DNA from: Chloroflexota bacterium
GTDB taxonomy: Bacteria > Chloroflexota > Dehalococcoidia > DSTF01 > RBG-16-68-14
Direction of reading: 5' to 3'
Length of the DNA: 5,744 nt
Assembly: GCA_022573935.1 (NCBI GenBank)
Contig: JACZTE010000078.1
Coordinates: 1-5,744 of the forward strand
Part shown: one piece after another, positions 1-5,256 of the stretch
How positions within the stretch are numbered: position 1 is the stretch's first letter
Layout of the letters: each line of letters begins with the position of its first letter
Translations under genes and position numbers: made by a program
Notes under the pieces: generated by a model
Told to the model about the DNA's origin: nothing
Databases searched by the model: none
The model's input: the letters and a program-made list of their open reading frames with translations, nothing else

Positions 1-176
1 ATGGCGGCGAAGACAGCCGAATCGCCGCGCCAGAAGGGGAGATCGGAGCCGCAGACGCCGCCCAGCGAGATCTTGATCAGGATCGCATCCGGTTCCGGGT
101 CGGGAACGTCGAACTCCTGGATCTCGTAGCCCTTGCCCGGGCCTTGGAAGACAGCGGCCTTCCCTTTCTCTGCCAT
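1..176 (-). CDS. Zinc-dependent medium-chain (MDR) alcohol dehydrogenase, N-terminal fragment
   Basis: The 5' end of a minus-strand gene; 58 codons are visible and the rest lies beyond the left edge. The protein begins MAEKGKAAVFQGPGKGYEIQ and reads GVCGSD at residues 40-45. This is the signature of the GroES-like catalytic domain of MDR alcohol/polyol dehydrogenases, and Cys42 is expected to be the first ligand of the catalytic zinc. The GHE motif, the structural-zinc cysteines and the Rossmann NAD(P) domain would lie outside the window, so substrate cannot be assigned. The ATG is supported by a purine-rich AAAGGTAGG just upstream on the minus strand and by the usual family start a few residues before the first beta strand. 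The gene is divergent from the lipoprotein gene. The family is clear; the specific function is unknown. Confidence 0.85.
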   Translation of the reverse strand, partial: MAEKGKAAVFQGPGKGYEIQEFDVPDPEPDAILIKISLGGVCGSDLPFWRGDSAVFAA

Positions 177-232
177 GTGAGCCTACCTTTCCATTCGTCC
201 GAAGTGTCTTCCCACCAACGCGGGGCCCACTG

Positions 233-261
233 ATCTTGCGGCGATCTCCTCGCTATGTCAA
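233..261 (-). promoter_or_regulatory. Candidate sigma-70 promoter for the MDR dehydrogenase
   Basis: On the minus strand a perfect TTGACA lies at 261-256. It is followed after 17 bases by CAAGAT at 238-233, a weak -10 that keeps the key A2 and T6. Transcription would start near 226, giving a leader of about 50 bases before the ATG at 176. The -35 is consensus and the -10 is poor, so this is a prediction only. It overlaps the upstream ATG option of the lipoprotein gene, which is one reason to prefer a downstream start for that gene. Confidence 0.4.
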
Positions 262-272
262 GCATCATGCGC

Positions 273-278
273 TATGAT
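273..278 (+). promoter_or_regulatory. Candidate -10 box for the lipoprotein gene (possibly leaderless)
   Basis: TATGAT matches the sigma-70 -10 consensus at five of six positions. It ends six bases before the ATG at 285, so a transcript starting at the usual distance would begin on that ATG. No -35 and no TG extension are visible. None of the three in-frame ATGs (255, 267, 285) has a Shine-Dalgarno sequence, which fits a leaderless mRNA but does not prove it. Confidence 0.3.
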
Positions 279-284
279 CGTCGC

Positions 285-797
285 ATGGCACGGATAGCTA
301 TCGCAGTTCTGTTCGGCTTGCTTATCGTCGCCTGCGGCGATGGCCAGGGTGAGCGACCCATTCCCACCACCGACACGGTCCCCGGCGCAGACGCGACAGC
401 GCTGCCAGGAGAAGCGGTGGCGACGCCAACAGGAGAAGCGACGGCTGATGAACCCGCTACGCCGGCCGAGGACGGCACGCCGGAGCCGGACGGGACGCCG
501 CCTGCCGATACGGCCTGCACACGGGAGGAGACGCCGACGCCCGTTATCGCCGCCTGCGAGGTGCTGGCGGAGCTGTTCGGGCGAGACCTAGGGGAGATCG
601 ACACGGTGTCGGTGACGCCACAGGAGTGGCCGGACGCCTGCCTGGGTCTGGCCGGGCCTGAGGAGCAGTGCGCGCAGGTGATCACGCCGGGCTTCGAAGT
701 GGTGCTCCTATTAGTGGATGTAGGCTCACATTACACCTACCGCACCGATGAGGGCACCGTCGTTCGCCTGGCCGACTTTGACGTGATCCCCGACTAG
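285..797 (+). CDS. Secreted lipoprotein with Thr/Pro-rich linker and small cysteine-containing C-terminal domain
   Basis: Predicted lipoprotein of 170 residues from ATG 285; in-frame ATGs at 255 and 267 would add 10 or 6 residues. From 285 it reads MARIAIAVLFGLLIVAC: a short basic n-region, a hydrophobic core and an IVAC lipobox. Cleavage would leave Cys17 (Cys27 from 255) as the lipidated N-terminus. A low-complexity linker rich in T, P, A, E, D and G follows for about 60 residues and probably spaces the domain from the membrane. The last ~80 residues look folded, with EWPDACLGL, CAQVITPGFEVVL and HYTYRTDEGTVVRLA. I recall similar W-P-D-x-C-L-G / C-A-Q-x-I-T-P-G strings in uncharacterised Chloroflexota and cyanobacterial lipoproteins, but cannot name the domain. 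Four cysteines besides the lipid one could form disulfides. Start 285 is chosen from the TATGAT spacing and the short signal peptide; no ribosome binding site decides it. Function unknown. Confidence 0.8.
   Translation: MARIAIAVLFGLLIVACGDGQGERPIPTTDTVPGADATALPGEAVATPTGEATADEPATPAEDGTPEPDGTPPADTACTREETPTPVIAACEVLAELFGRDLGEIDTVSVTPQEWPDACLGLAGPEEQCAQVITPGFEVVLLLVDVGSHYTYRTDEGTVVRLADFDVIPD
471..506 (+). repeat. Two imperfect 18-bp tandem units in the lipoprotein linker
   Basis: Units at 471-488 and 489-506 both begin GACGGSACGCCG and encode DGTPEP and DGTPPA. A separate direct repeat, AGGAGAAGCG, occurs at 407-416 and 431-440, eight codons apart in the same frame. This looks like repeat slippage in a disordered linker rather than a functional element. 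Confidence 0.5.
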
Positions 798-1594
798 CGA
801 CCCTTGTACTCCGGCTTGCGCTTCTGGGCGAAGGCGAGCGGCCCTTCGCGGGCGTCCTCCGTCCTGACGACGGCGCCCGAAAACTCACGCTCCTTGTTCA
901 GCCCCTCCTCCAGCGATAGCTCCAGCCCGCGCAGCGCCGACTCCTTCGCCGCGCGCACCGCCAGCGGCCCGTTCTCGCAGATTGCTTCGGCCAGCTCGCG
1001 GGCCTTGGGCAGCACCTGGTCAGCCGGCACCACGTAGTTCACCAGGCCGTGGCGCAGCGCCCACTCGGCGTCGAAGCGAGCGCCCGTGATCAGCAGCTCC
1101 AGCGCGATGCCCCTCGGGAGCATGCGCGGTAGGCGCTGGGTGCCACCAGCGCCGGGGATGATCGCTCGGGTGACCTCTGGCACGCCGAACTGGGCGTGCT
1201 CCGCCGCTACGCGGATGTCGCAGCAGATCGCGACCTCCAGGCCGCCGGCGAGGCAGTAGCCGTTGATGGCGGCGATGATCGGCTTCCAGCATTCGAAGTC
1301 GCGGGTGATGCCGCCGAAGGGGGCGCGCAGATGCTCCTTCGGCACGCCGCCGCCCTTGCCCGCCATCATCTCCGACATCGCCACCAGGTCGTTGCCGGTC
1401 GAGAAGGCGCGGTCGCCCGCGCCGGTGATGATCGCTACCCACAGCTCCGCATCGTCCCGAAAGTCGCAGAAGGCGGAGTTCAGCTCGAAGCTGGTCCGCG
1501 CGTCGATCGCGTTGAGGCGGTCGGGCCGGTTGATCGTGATCATGGCGATCCGCCCATCCTTCTCGTAGACGATGTTCTCGAACTGTTCGGCCAT
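794..1594 (-). CDS. Enoyl-CoA hydratase/isomerase (crotonase family)
   Basis: A 266-residue crotonase-superfamily protein of normal family length. It probably hydrates a trans-2-enoyl-CoA to a 3-hydroxyacyl-CoA in fatty-acid or amino-acid breakdown in the cytoplasm. Visible motifs are ITINRPDRLNAI near residue 20, the first oxyanion-hole segment FSTGNDL at 64-70, and the second oxyanion segment plus first catalytic acid, LAGGLE, with Glu120. FGVPE with Glu140 and PGAGGTQRL follow. Both glutamates equivalent to rat mitochondrial Glu144 and Glu164 are present, so a true hydratase fits better than an isomerase or decarboxylase; acyl-chain preference cannot be read. The ATG at 1594 has a perfect AGGAGG seven bases upstream. 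The open frame continues back to 1702, but those extra 36 codons include that ribosome binding site and look non-coding. The gene's TAG overlaps the lipoprotein's TAG. No beta-oxidation partner is adjacent. Confidence 0.95.
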   Translation of the reverse strand: MAEQFENIVYEKDGRIAMITINRPDRLNAIDARTSFELNSAFCDFRDDAELWVAIITGAGDRAFSTGNDLVAMSEMMAGKGGGVPKEHLRAPFGGITRDFECWKPIIAAINGYCLAGGLEVAICCDIRVAAEHAQFGVPEVTRAIIPGAGGTQRLPRMLPRGIALELLITGARFDAEWALRHGLVNYVVPADQVLPKARELAEAICENGPLAVRAAKESALRGLELSLEEGLNKEREFSGAVVRTEDAREGPLAFAQKRKPEYKGR

Positions 1595-1601
1595 GCGGAC
1601 A

Positions 1602-1607
1602 CCTCCT
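1602..1607 (-). promoter_or_regulatory. Shine-Dalgarno site fixing the enoyl-CoA hydratase start
   Basis: The minus strand reads AGGAGG seven bases before the ATG at 1594. It is a full match to the anti-SD core and excludes the longer frame reaching 1702. Confidence 0.85.
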
Positions 1608-1621
1608 GGTTGGCTTGTTGG

Positions 1622-1650
1622 TTGTAACGACTCCGGCGAGGGGCTAGGAT
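1622..1650 (+). promoter_or_regulatory. Candidate sigma-70 promoter for the DUF402 gene
   Basis: TTGTAA at 1622-1627 is followed by a 17-base spacer and TAGGAT at 1645-1650. The start point would be near 1657, about 19 bases before the GTG start and just upstream of its purine-rich ribosome binding site. Hexamer matches are four of six each, with ideal spacing. Confidence 0.45.
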
Positions 1651-1675
1651 AGCATTCGTTGGAGGGAGGTGTCCA
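1646..1675 (-). promoter_or_regulatory. Candidate extended -10 promoter for the enoyl-CoA hydratase
   Basis: The minus strand reads TGGACA (1675-1670), 18 bases, then TATCCT (1651-1646). The hexamer is preceded by TGC, giving an extended -10 of the form TGnTATnnT. Transcription would start near 1639, leaving a leader of about 45 bases. The hexamer overlaps the opposing -10 of the DUF402 gene almost base for base. Confidence 0.5.
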
Positions 1676-2155
1676 GTGCGGGTCGTCGAAGTGAAGCGCC
1701 ATCTGGACGGCCGTGTCGAGCGCTTCGACTGCCGGCTGGTGCTGCGCCGCCCGCAGCTAGCGGTCCTCCGCTTCGATCACCCCGCTCGACTGCGGGCCGG
1801 CGGCTTCGTGCTGCCCGCTGGCGGCCGTACCTTCGGCTTCTTCTGGCGTCGTCGCCCCTACGTGTACTATCGCATCGAGGGGACGGACGGGCGGCTTATC
1901 CTCCATCGATTCGACGTGGTGGAGGAGGTGCGGCTGGCGGACGAGGAGGTATCGTACATGGACCTGCTGCTCGACGTGCTCATCGAACCGAACGGCGTGG
2001 TGCGGGTGGAGGACGATGACCACGTGGCGGAGTACGCCCGGCGCGGGCTGCTCTCCGCGGCGCAGCAAGCGCGCATCGAGCGGGTGCGGTCGCTGCTGCT
2101 CCGCCGCCACGCCGCGATCGAGCGGGAGGCCGGCCGCCTGCTCGCGGGGGCGTGA
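1676..2155 (+). CDS. DUF402 domain protein (Ntdp-like, possible nucleoside di/triphosphatase)
   Basis: A 159-residue cytoplasmic protein with a recognisable DUF402 core from about residue 60 to 128. It reads YVYYRIEG at 62-69, HRFDVVEEV at 77-85, SYMDLLLDV at 93-101, PNGVVRVEDDDHVAEY at 105-120 and RGLLS to 127. The ordered acidic residues (Asp80, Asp96, Asp100, Asp113-115) match the metal-binding face expected for this family. Some family members hydrolyse nucleoside tri- and diphosphates with a divalent metal; others are RNA-associated (FAU-1-like). Activity here is inferred. The C-terminal ~30 residues form an Arg/Glu-rich helix. The start is GTG at 1676, six bases after GGGAGG (1664-1669). 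The gene is divergent from the hydratase and lies 93 bases before the asd start, which has its own promoter, so a shared operon with asd is not required. Confidence 0.8.
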   Translation: MRVVEVKRHLDGRVERFDCRLVLRRPQLAVLRFDHPARLRAGGFVLPAGGRTFGFFWRRRPYVYYRIEGTDGRLILHRFDVVEEVRLADEEVSYMDLLLDVLIEPNGVVRVEDDDHVAEYARRGLLSAAQQARIERVRSLLLRRHAAIEREAGRLLAGA

Positions 2156-2183
2156 GGACGCGACCGGCGTTGTGCTACTTTGG

Positions 2184-2192
2184 TGGTATCAT
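2184..2192 (+). promoter_or_regulatory. Extended -10 promoter of asd
   Basis: TGGTATCAT is a TGn extension followed by TATCAT (five of six to consensus). No good -35 is present, as is usual for extended -10 promoters. The predicted start near 2199 gives a leader of about 50 bases to the GTG at 2249. This placement also makes an upstream TTG start at 2180 implausible, because it would lie before the transcript. Confidence 0.5.
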
Positions 2193-2205
2193 CTACCATA
2201 AGTCA

Positions 2206-2242
2206 GCTCCCTGTGACCGGGGGGCCAGCGTATCTTCAGGAG
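2206..2242 (+). promoter_or_regulatory. asd leader with two competing hairpins over the ribosome binding site
   Basis: GCTCCC (2206-2211) can pair with GGGGGC (2220-2225), using one G-U pair and an 8-base loop. CTCCCTG (2207-2213) can instead pair with CAGGAG (2237-2242), which contains the Shine-Dalgarno sequence, with one bulged C. The two pairings exclude each other. The leader is too short for the known lysine riboswitch. The pairings are seen directly; regulation is speculation. Confidence 0.2.
2238..2242 (+). promoter_or_regulatory. Ribosome binding site deciding the asd GTG start
   Basis: AGGAG lies six bases before the GTG at 2249. It is the only good Shine-Dalgarno sequence in the leader and places the start 23 codons inside the longer open frame that begins at 2180. 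Confidence 0.8.
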
Positions 2243-2248
2243 TCCCAG

Positions 2249-3280
2249 GTGTCTGAGAAATCGAACGGAAAGCTGTATAACGTTGCCGTCGTCGGCGCCA
2301 CGGGGCTGGTAGGCCAGGAGTTCCTGCGCATCCTGGCCGGCCGTCACTTCCCCCTGCGCAACCTGCGACTGCTCGCCAGCAAGCGTTCGGCCGGGCGTCG
2401 CATCACCTTCGGCGAGCGCGAGATCGAGGTGGAGGAGGCCACCACGCGCTCCTTCTCTGGAATGGACCTGGTCTTTATCTCCGCCAGCGACGAGGCCTCG
2501 CGCGAGTTCGCGCCGGCGGCCGTCAAAGCCGGCGCCATCGCCATCGACGACAGCGGTGTGTGGCGCATGGAGCCGCATGTGCCGCTGGTGGTACCCGAAG
2601 TGAACGCGGACGACGTGGTCAACCATGAGGGCATTCTCGCCATTCCCAACTGCTCCACCACGCCGCTGGTGATGGCGCTCTGGCCGCTGCATCGGGTGAA
2701 CCCGGTGCAGCGCGTCGTGGTAGCGACGTACCAGTCGGTCGCTGGCACGGGCCGAGCGGCGATGTCGGAGCTGATACAGCAGAACCAGCGCATCTTGGAG
2801 AATCAGCCGGTCGCGCCTCACGTCTACCCCCATCAGATCGCCTTCAACCTGCTGCCCGAGATCGGCTCATTCAAGGACGATGGCTACACCACCGAGGAGT
2901 GGAAGATGATGGCGGAGACTCGCAAGATCATGCACGAGCCGGAGCTACCGCTCTCCGCTACCTGCGTGCGCGTGCCCGTCCAAGTCGGCCACAGCGAGGC
3001 GGTGCAGGTGGAGTTGAGCCGCACGATGGACCCGGAGGACGCCCAAAGCCTCCTCCGGCAGGCGCCCGGCATCGTCGTGCAAGATGACCCGACGATCAGC
3101 CTCTACCCCCAGCCGTGGACCGCGACAGGCCGCGACGAGGTGTTCGTCGGCCGTATCCGGCAGGACTCGTCGCATACGCGCGGCCTCGCCTTCTGGCTGG
3201 CGTGCGATAACCTGCGTAAGGGCGCCGCCCTCAACGCCCTCCAGATCGCCGAAGAGCTGATCAGCCGCGATCTGGTCTAA
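2249..3280 (+). CDS. asd: Aspartate-semialdehyde dehydrogenase
   Basis: A 343-residue enzyme that reduces L-aspartyl-4-phosphate to L-aspartate semialdehyde with NADPH. This is the branch point to lysine/diaminopimelate, threonine and methionine. The N-terminal Rossmann fold starts NVAVVGATGLVG (residues 11-22, with the GxxGxxG nucleotide loop). The catalytic cysteine is Cys135 in AIPNCSTT. Gln162 lies in YQSVAGTG, and the substrate-binding Arg241 and catalytic His248 are in RVPVQVGHSE. The C-terminus ends IRQDSSHTRGLAFWLACDNLRKGAALNALQIAEEL (split here only by reading), as usual in this family. Length and motifs fit the Gram-positive/cyanobacterial form rather than the longer enterobacterial one. 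All active-site residues are intact. The start is GTG 2249 with AGGAG six bases upstream. dapA, the next enzyme of the lysine branch, follows after 58 bases. Confidence 0.97.
   Translation: MSEKSNGKLYNVAVVGATGLVGQEFLRILAGRHFPLRNLRLLASKRSAGRRITFGEREIEVEEATTRSFSGMDLVFISASDEASREFAPAAVKAGAIAIDDSGVWRMEPHVPLVVPEVNADDVVNHEGILAIPNCSTTPLVMALWPLHRVNPVQRVVVATYQSVAGTGRAAMSELIQQNQRILENQPVAPHVYPHQIAFNLLPEIGSFKDDGYTTEEWKMMAETRKIMHEPELPLSATCVRVPVQVGHSEAVQVELSRTMDPEDAQSLLRQAPGIVVQDDPTISLYPQPWTATGRDEVFVGRIRQDSSHTRGLAFWLACDNLRKGAALNALQIAEELISRDLV
3241..3275 (+). repeat. 9-bp inverted repeat at the end of asd
   Basis: CCAGATCGC (3241-3249) and GCGATCTGG (3267-3275) are perfect inverted copies separated by 17 bases. 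The loop holds a perfect 10-base palindrome, GCTGATCAGC (3256-3265). The element ends two bases before the TAA codon (3278-3280) and about 20 bases before the dapA promoter. There is no U-tract, so it is not a standard terminator. It could be an RNA stem, an operator for the dapA promoter, or chance within coding sequence. Confidence 0.45.
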
Positions 3281-3295
3281 GGGGCCTCGCGCCTC

Positions 3296-3304
3296 TGGTA
3301 TACT
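3296..3304 (+). promoter_or_regulatory. Extended -10 promoter of dapA
   Basis: TGGTATACT combines the TGn extension with TATACT (five of six to consensus). No -35 is recognisable. Transcription would start near 3311, right at a CTAGCTAG palindrome (3312-3319), with a leader of about 28 bases. dapA may therefore be expressed both from here and by readthrough from asd. Confidence 0.5.
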
Positions 3305-3338
3305 ATGACACCTAGCTAGCGCATCGAACGGTGTTGTC

Positions 3339-4232
3339 ATGTCTGAGATCGGCCGTCTACTCACCGCCATGGTCACCCCCTTCGCCCCCGACGGCTCGGT
3401 GGACTACGAGTCGGCGAAGCGGCTCGCGCTCGCCTTGCTCGACTCCGGCAGCGACGGGCTGGTGATAGCGGGCACGACGGGCGAATCGCCGACGCTGACG
3501 CACGACGAGAAGCTGCGCCTCTTCGCCGAGGTGAAGGGCGCGGTGGGCGACCGGGGCGCGGTCATCGCCGGCACGGGCAGCTACAACACCGCCGCGAGCG
3601 TGGAGCTTACGCGCGAGGCGGAGCGGACGGGCGTGGACGGCGCGCTGTTGGTGACGCCGTACTACAACAAACCCACGCAGGAGGGTCTGGTGCGCCATTT
3701 CCAGGCCATCGCCTCCGCGACGGGGCTGCCCTGTATCCTCTACAACGTGCCGGGCCGCACCTGCGTCAACATGGAGGCGGAGACGACGATTCGCCTTTCC
3801 GCCGTCGAGAACATCGTCGGCGTCAAGGAGGCGAGCGGCGACCTGAAGCAGATCGCCCGGATCATCGAGGGAACCGAAGGCTTCCGCGTCTGGAGCGGCG
3901 CCGATGAGCACAACCTGCCGATCCTCGAGGCCGGCGGCTACGGGGCGGTGAGCGTGATCTCCCACCTGGTGGGGCGGCAGATCCGCACCATGATCGACGA
4001 TGTCTTGGCCGGCCGGAGCGAAGAGGCGTCCGCCATCCACGAGCGGCTGCTCCCCCTGGTGCGAGGGCTCTTCCTCGTTACCAGCCCCATCCCGCTGAAG
4101 CATGCCTTGGGCCAGCTTGGGTTCTTGGCGGGTGGCCTGCGGCTCCCCCTCTGCGAACCGGACGCGGCCACCGGCGAACGGATCATGGCGGAGGTGCGAC
4201 GCCACCAGATCGATCTGGCGGTATCGGTCTAG
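3339..4232 (+). CDS. dapA: 4-hydroxy-tetrahydrodipicolinate synthase
   Basis: A 297-residue cytoplasmic class I aldolase-type TIM barrel that condenses pyruvate with aspartate semialdehyde, the product of the gene before it. This is the committed step to diaminopimelate and lysine. Visible motifs: AMVTPF at 10-15, AGTTGES at 44-50 with the Thr46-Thr47 pair, and LLVTPYYNKPTQEGL at 103-117 with Tyr108-Tyr109. YNVPGRT at 135-141 carries the catalytic Tyr135 and substrate-binding Arg140. GVKEASGD at 161-168 carries the Schiff-base Lys163. The set is complete, and length is normal for the family (E. coli 292). Lys163 rules out an inactive paralogue; related pyruvate aldolases remain possible in principle, but the asd neighbour supports DapA. 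The ATG at 3339 has only a weak upstream ACGGTG as ribosome binding site. It is convergent with the patatin gene. Confidence 0.96.
   Translation: MSEIGRLLTAMVTPFAPDGSVDYESAKRLALALLDSGSDGLVIAGTTGESPTLTHDEKLRLFAEVKGAVGDRGAVIAGTGSYNTAASVELTREAERTGVDGALLVTPYYNKPTQEGLVRHFQAIASATGLPCILYNVPGRTCVNMEAETTIRLSAVENIVGVKEASGDLKQIARIIEGTEGFRVWSGADEHNLPILEAGGYGAVSVISHLVGRQIRTMIDDVLAGRSEEASAIHERLLPLVRGLFLVTSPIPLKHALGQLGFLAGGLRLPLCEPDAATGERIMAEVRRHQIDLAVSV
4205..4218 (+). repeat. 14-bp perfect palindrome near the end of dapA
   Basis: CCAGATCGATCTGG reads identically on both strands and ends 11 bases before the dapA stop codon. In RNA it could form a five-pair stem with a UCGA loop, and allowing one mismatch the arms extend by two further pairs. 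It uses the same CCAGATCG/CGATCTGG half-sites as the inverted repeat closing asd. No U-tract follows. It lies in codons for HQIDLA, so chance remains possible. Confidence 0.4.
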
Positions 4233-4241
4233 CAGACGGGT

Positions 4242-5126
4242 CTACGCGGCCGCGGTTGTCGATGGGGAGATGACGCCGGGGCGGAGCCGGCCGCGACGGT
4301 CGAAGCACTGATCCATCGCCTCTTCGCCAAACGCCTCGCCCTGCTCGATCAGCTCGGAGACGTGGCTCAGATCGCCCACGTGGGGGCCCTCCGAGATCTT
4401 CGGCTGGATCAGCGTAATACGGGCGCGTTTGCCCACTAGCGCCAGGTCGTGTTCGACCCGCTCGCGCATCATGATATCGACGCTGCGGGTGACGATGTCG
4501 AGGACGTTGGTGGGCTGCCCGGGGTCGAGGCAGTGGGAGAGATCGATCGCGAGGATCTCGCGCGCTCCAAGATCGACCGCTGTCTCCAGGTCCAGGTTCG
4601 CTAGCACACCGCCGTCGAGATACGCCTCGCCGTCGATCTCGACGGGCGGGAAGAGGCCTGGGATGGCGGTGGAGGCAAGCACTGCCTGGGAGACGGCTCC
4701 TTCGCTGAAGACGTGCTTGTGGCCGCTGGTCAGGTTGGTGGCGGTGATGAACAGCGGTACCTGGGTGGCGGCAAAATCGTCTGCGGGGGCGTGATCGGCG
4801 ATGAGTCCTTGCAGGAACTCGTTATTGAAGAGGTGGCTCTGGCGGGAGGCGAGCTGGTAGGCGATGCGCACCGGGTTGAAGTGGACGAACCGGTCCCGCT
4901 CCAGGGTACGCCAGATCTCCGCAAGCCGTTCTACACCGCTGACATCTGGGTTGAACGCGAGGAACGCGCCGTTGAGCGCCCCGACGCTGGTGCCGACGAT
5001 GCGCGCCGGCTGAAAACCTCGGCGCATCAGGACGCGGAGAATCCCCACCTGGAGGGCGCCCAAGGCGCCTCCACCGCTGAGCACCAGGGTGGGCTCATCT
5101 CGCTGACCGTTGCGACGGAACCACAT
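4242..5126 (-). CDS. Patatin-like phospholipase (RssA/YchK-type)
   Basis: A 294-residue serine hydrolase of the patatin family, predicted to cleave acyl esters of phospholipids or related lipids. The oxyanion loop is LSGGGALGALQVG at 16-28 and the nucleophile motif is GTSVG at 45-49 with Ser47. The catalytic aspartate is Asp171 in DGG (171-173), so the Ser-Asp dyad is complete. VPLFITATNL at 123-132 and AIPGLFPPV at 154-162 are also typical. There is no signal peptide or membrane segment, so it is probably cytoplasmic or peripheral. The start ATG 5126 precedes the first beta strand by about 12 residues. Its ribosome binding site is poor, and the open frame continues without a stop to 5687. 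That extension runs through the csoR control region and antisense to csoR, so it is rejected. No convincing promoter was found upstream. It converges on dapA with a 9-base gap; substrate is unknown. Confidence 0.92.
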   Translation of the reverse strand: MWFRRNGQRDEPTLVLSGGGALGALQVGILRVLMRRGFQPARIVGTSVGALNGAFLAFNPDVSGVERLAEIWRTLERDRFVHFNPVRIAYQLASRQSHLFNNEFLQGLIADHAPADDFAATQVPLFITATNLTSGHKHVFSEGAVSQAVLASTAIPGLFPPVEIDGEAYLDGGVLANLDLETAVDLGAREILAIDLSHCLDPGQPTNVLDIVTRSVDIMMRERVEHDLALVGKRARITLIQPKISEGPHVGDLSHVSELIEQGEAFGEEAMDQCFDRRGRLRPGVISPSTTAAA

Positions 5127-5203
5127 CTCTCTACTACGAACGCCACAGAGCTGCGAACGTTCCTCATCGGTAGCATGGGCCAGAAGGAGCCGGGCGTGAT
5201 AGA

Positions 5204-5224
5204 CAAGAGAAGGGGCCTCTCTTG
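5204..5224. repeat. 7-7-7 inverted repeat overlapping the csoR -35
   Basis: CAAGAGA (5204-5210) and TCTCTTG (5218-5224) are perfect inverted copies separated by seven bases. The right arm runs into the TTGACA of the csoR promoter, so a protein bound here would affect that promoter. Arm and spacer lengths equal those of the downstream CsoR-type operator, but the sequence differs. No binding protein can be named. Confidence 0.45.
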
Positions 5225-5250
5225 ACAGTCTGCGCTCGAGCTGGTATCGT
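5222..5250 (+). promoter_or_regulatory. Strong sigma-70 promoter of csoR
   Basis: A perfect TTGACA (5222-5227), a 17-base spacer and TATCGT (5245-5250) with a TGG extension (5242-5244). This is the best promoter in the window. The predicted start near 5257 coincides with the first base of the CsoR-type operator, so repressor binding would block initiation. Confidence 0.8.
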
Positions 5251-5256
5251 AGACGT

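Noticed and set aside
1595..1702. 36-codon N-terminal extension of the enoyl-CoA hydratase
   Set aside because: It contains the AGGAGG of the real start and the divergent promoters, and overlaps the start of the DUF402 gene.
2180..2248. 23-codon N-terminal extension of asd from a TTG
   Set aside because: The TTG lies upstream of the predicted -10 box, and AGGAG supports GTG 2249, after which the normal family N-terminus begins.
2199..2248. Lysine riboswitch upstream of asd
   Set aside because: The leader is only about 50 bases, while the lysine riboswitch needs roughly 170 with conserved junctions that are absent.
2189..2833. Long minus-strand open frame opposite asd
   Set aside because: Shadow frame with skewed composition, fully explained by asd on the plus strand.
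3357..4205. Long minus-strand open frame opposite dapA
   Set aside because: Arg/His/Gly-rich shadow of a strongly conserved gene, caused by GC-rich codon bias. No motif and no ribosome binding site.
4246..4310. GC-rich stretch with GCGGCCGC and GGCCGCGA, considered as a terminator for dapA
   Set aside because: No stem of useful length followed by a U-tract on either strand, and it lies in the coding 3' end of the patatin gene.
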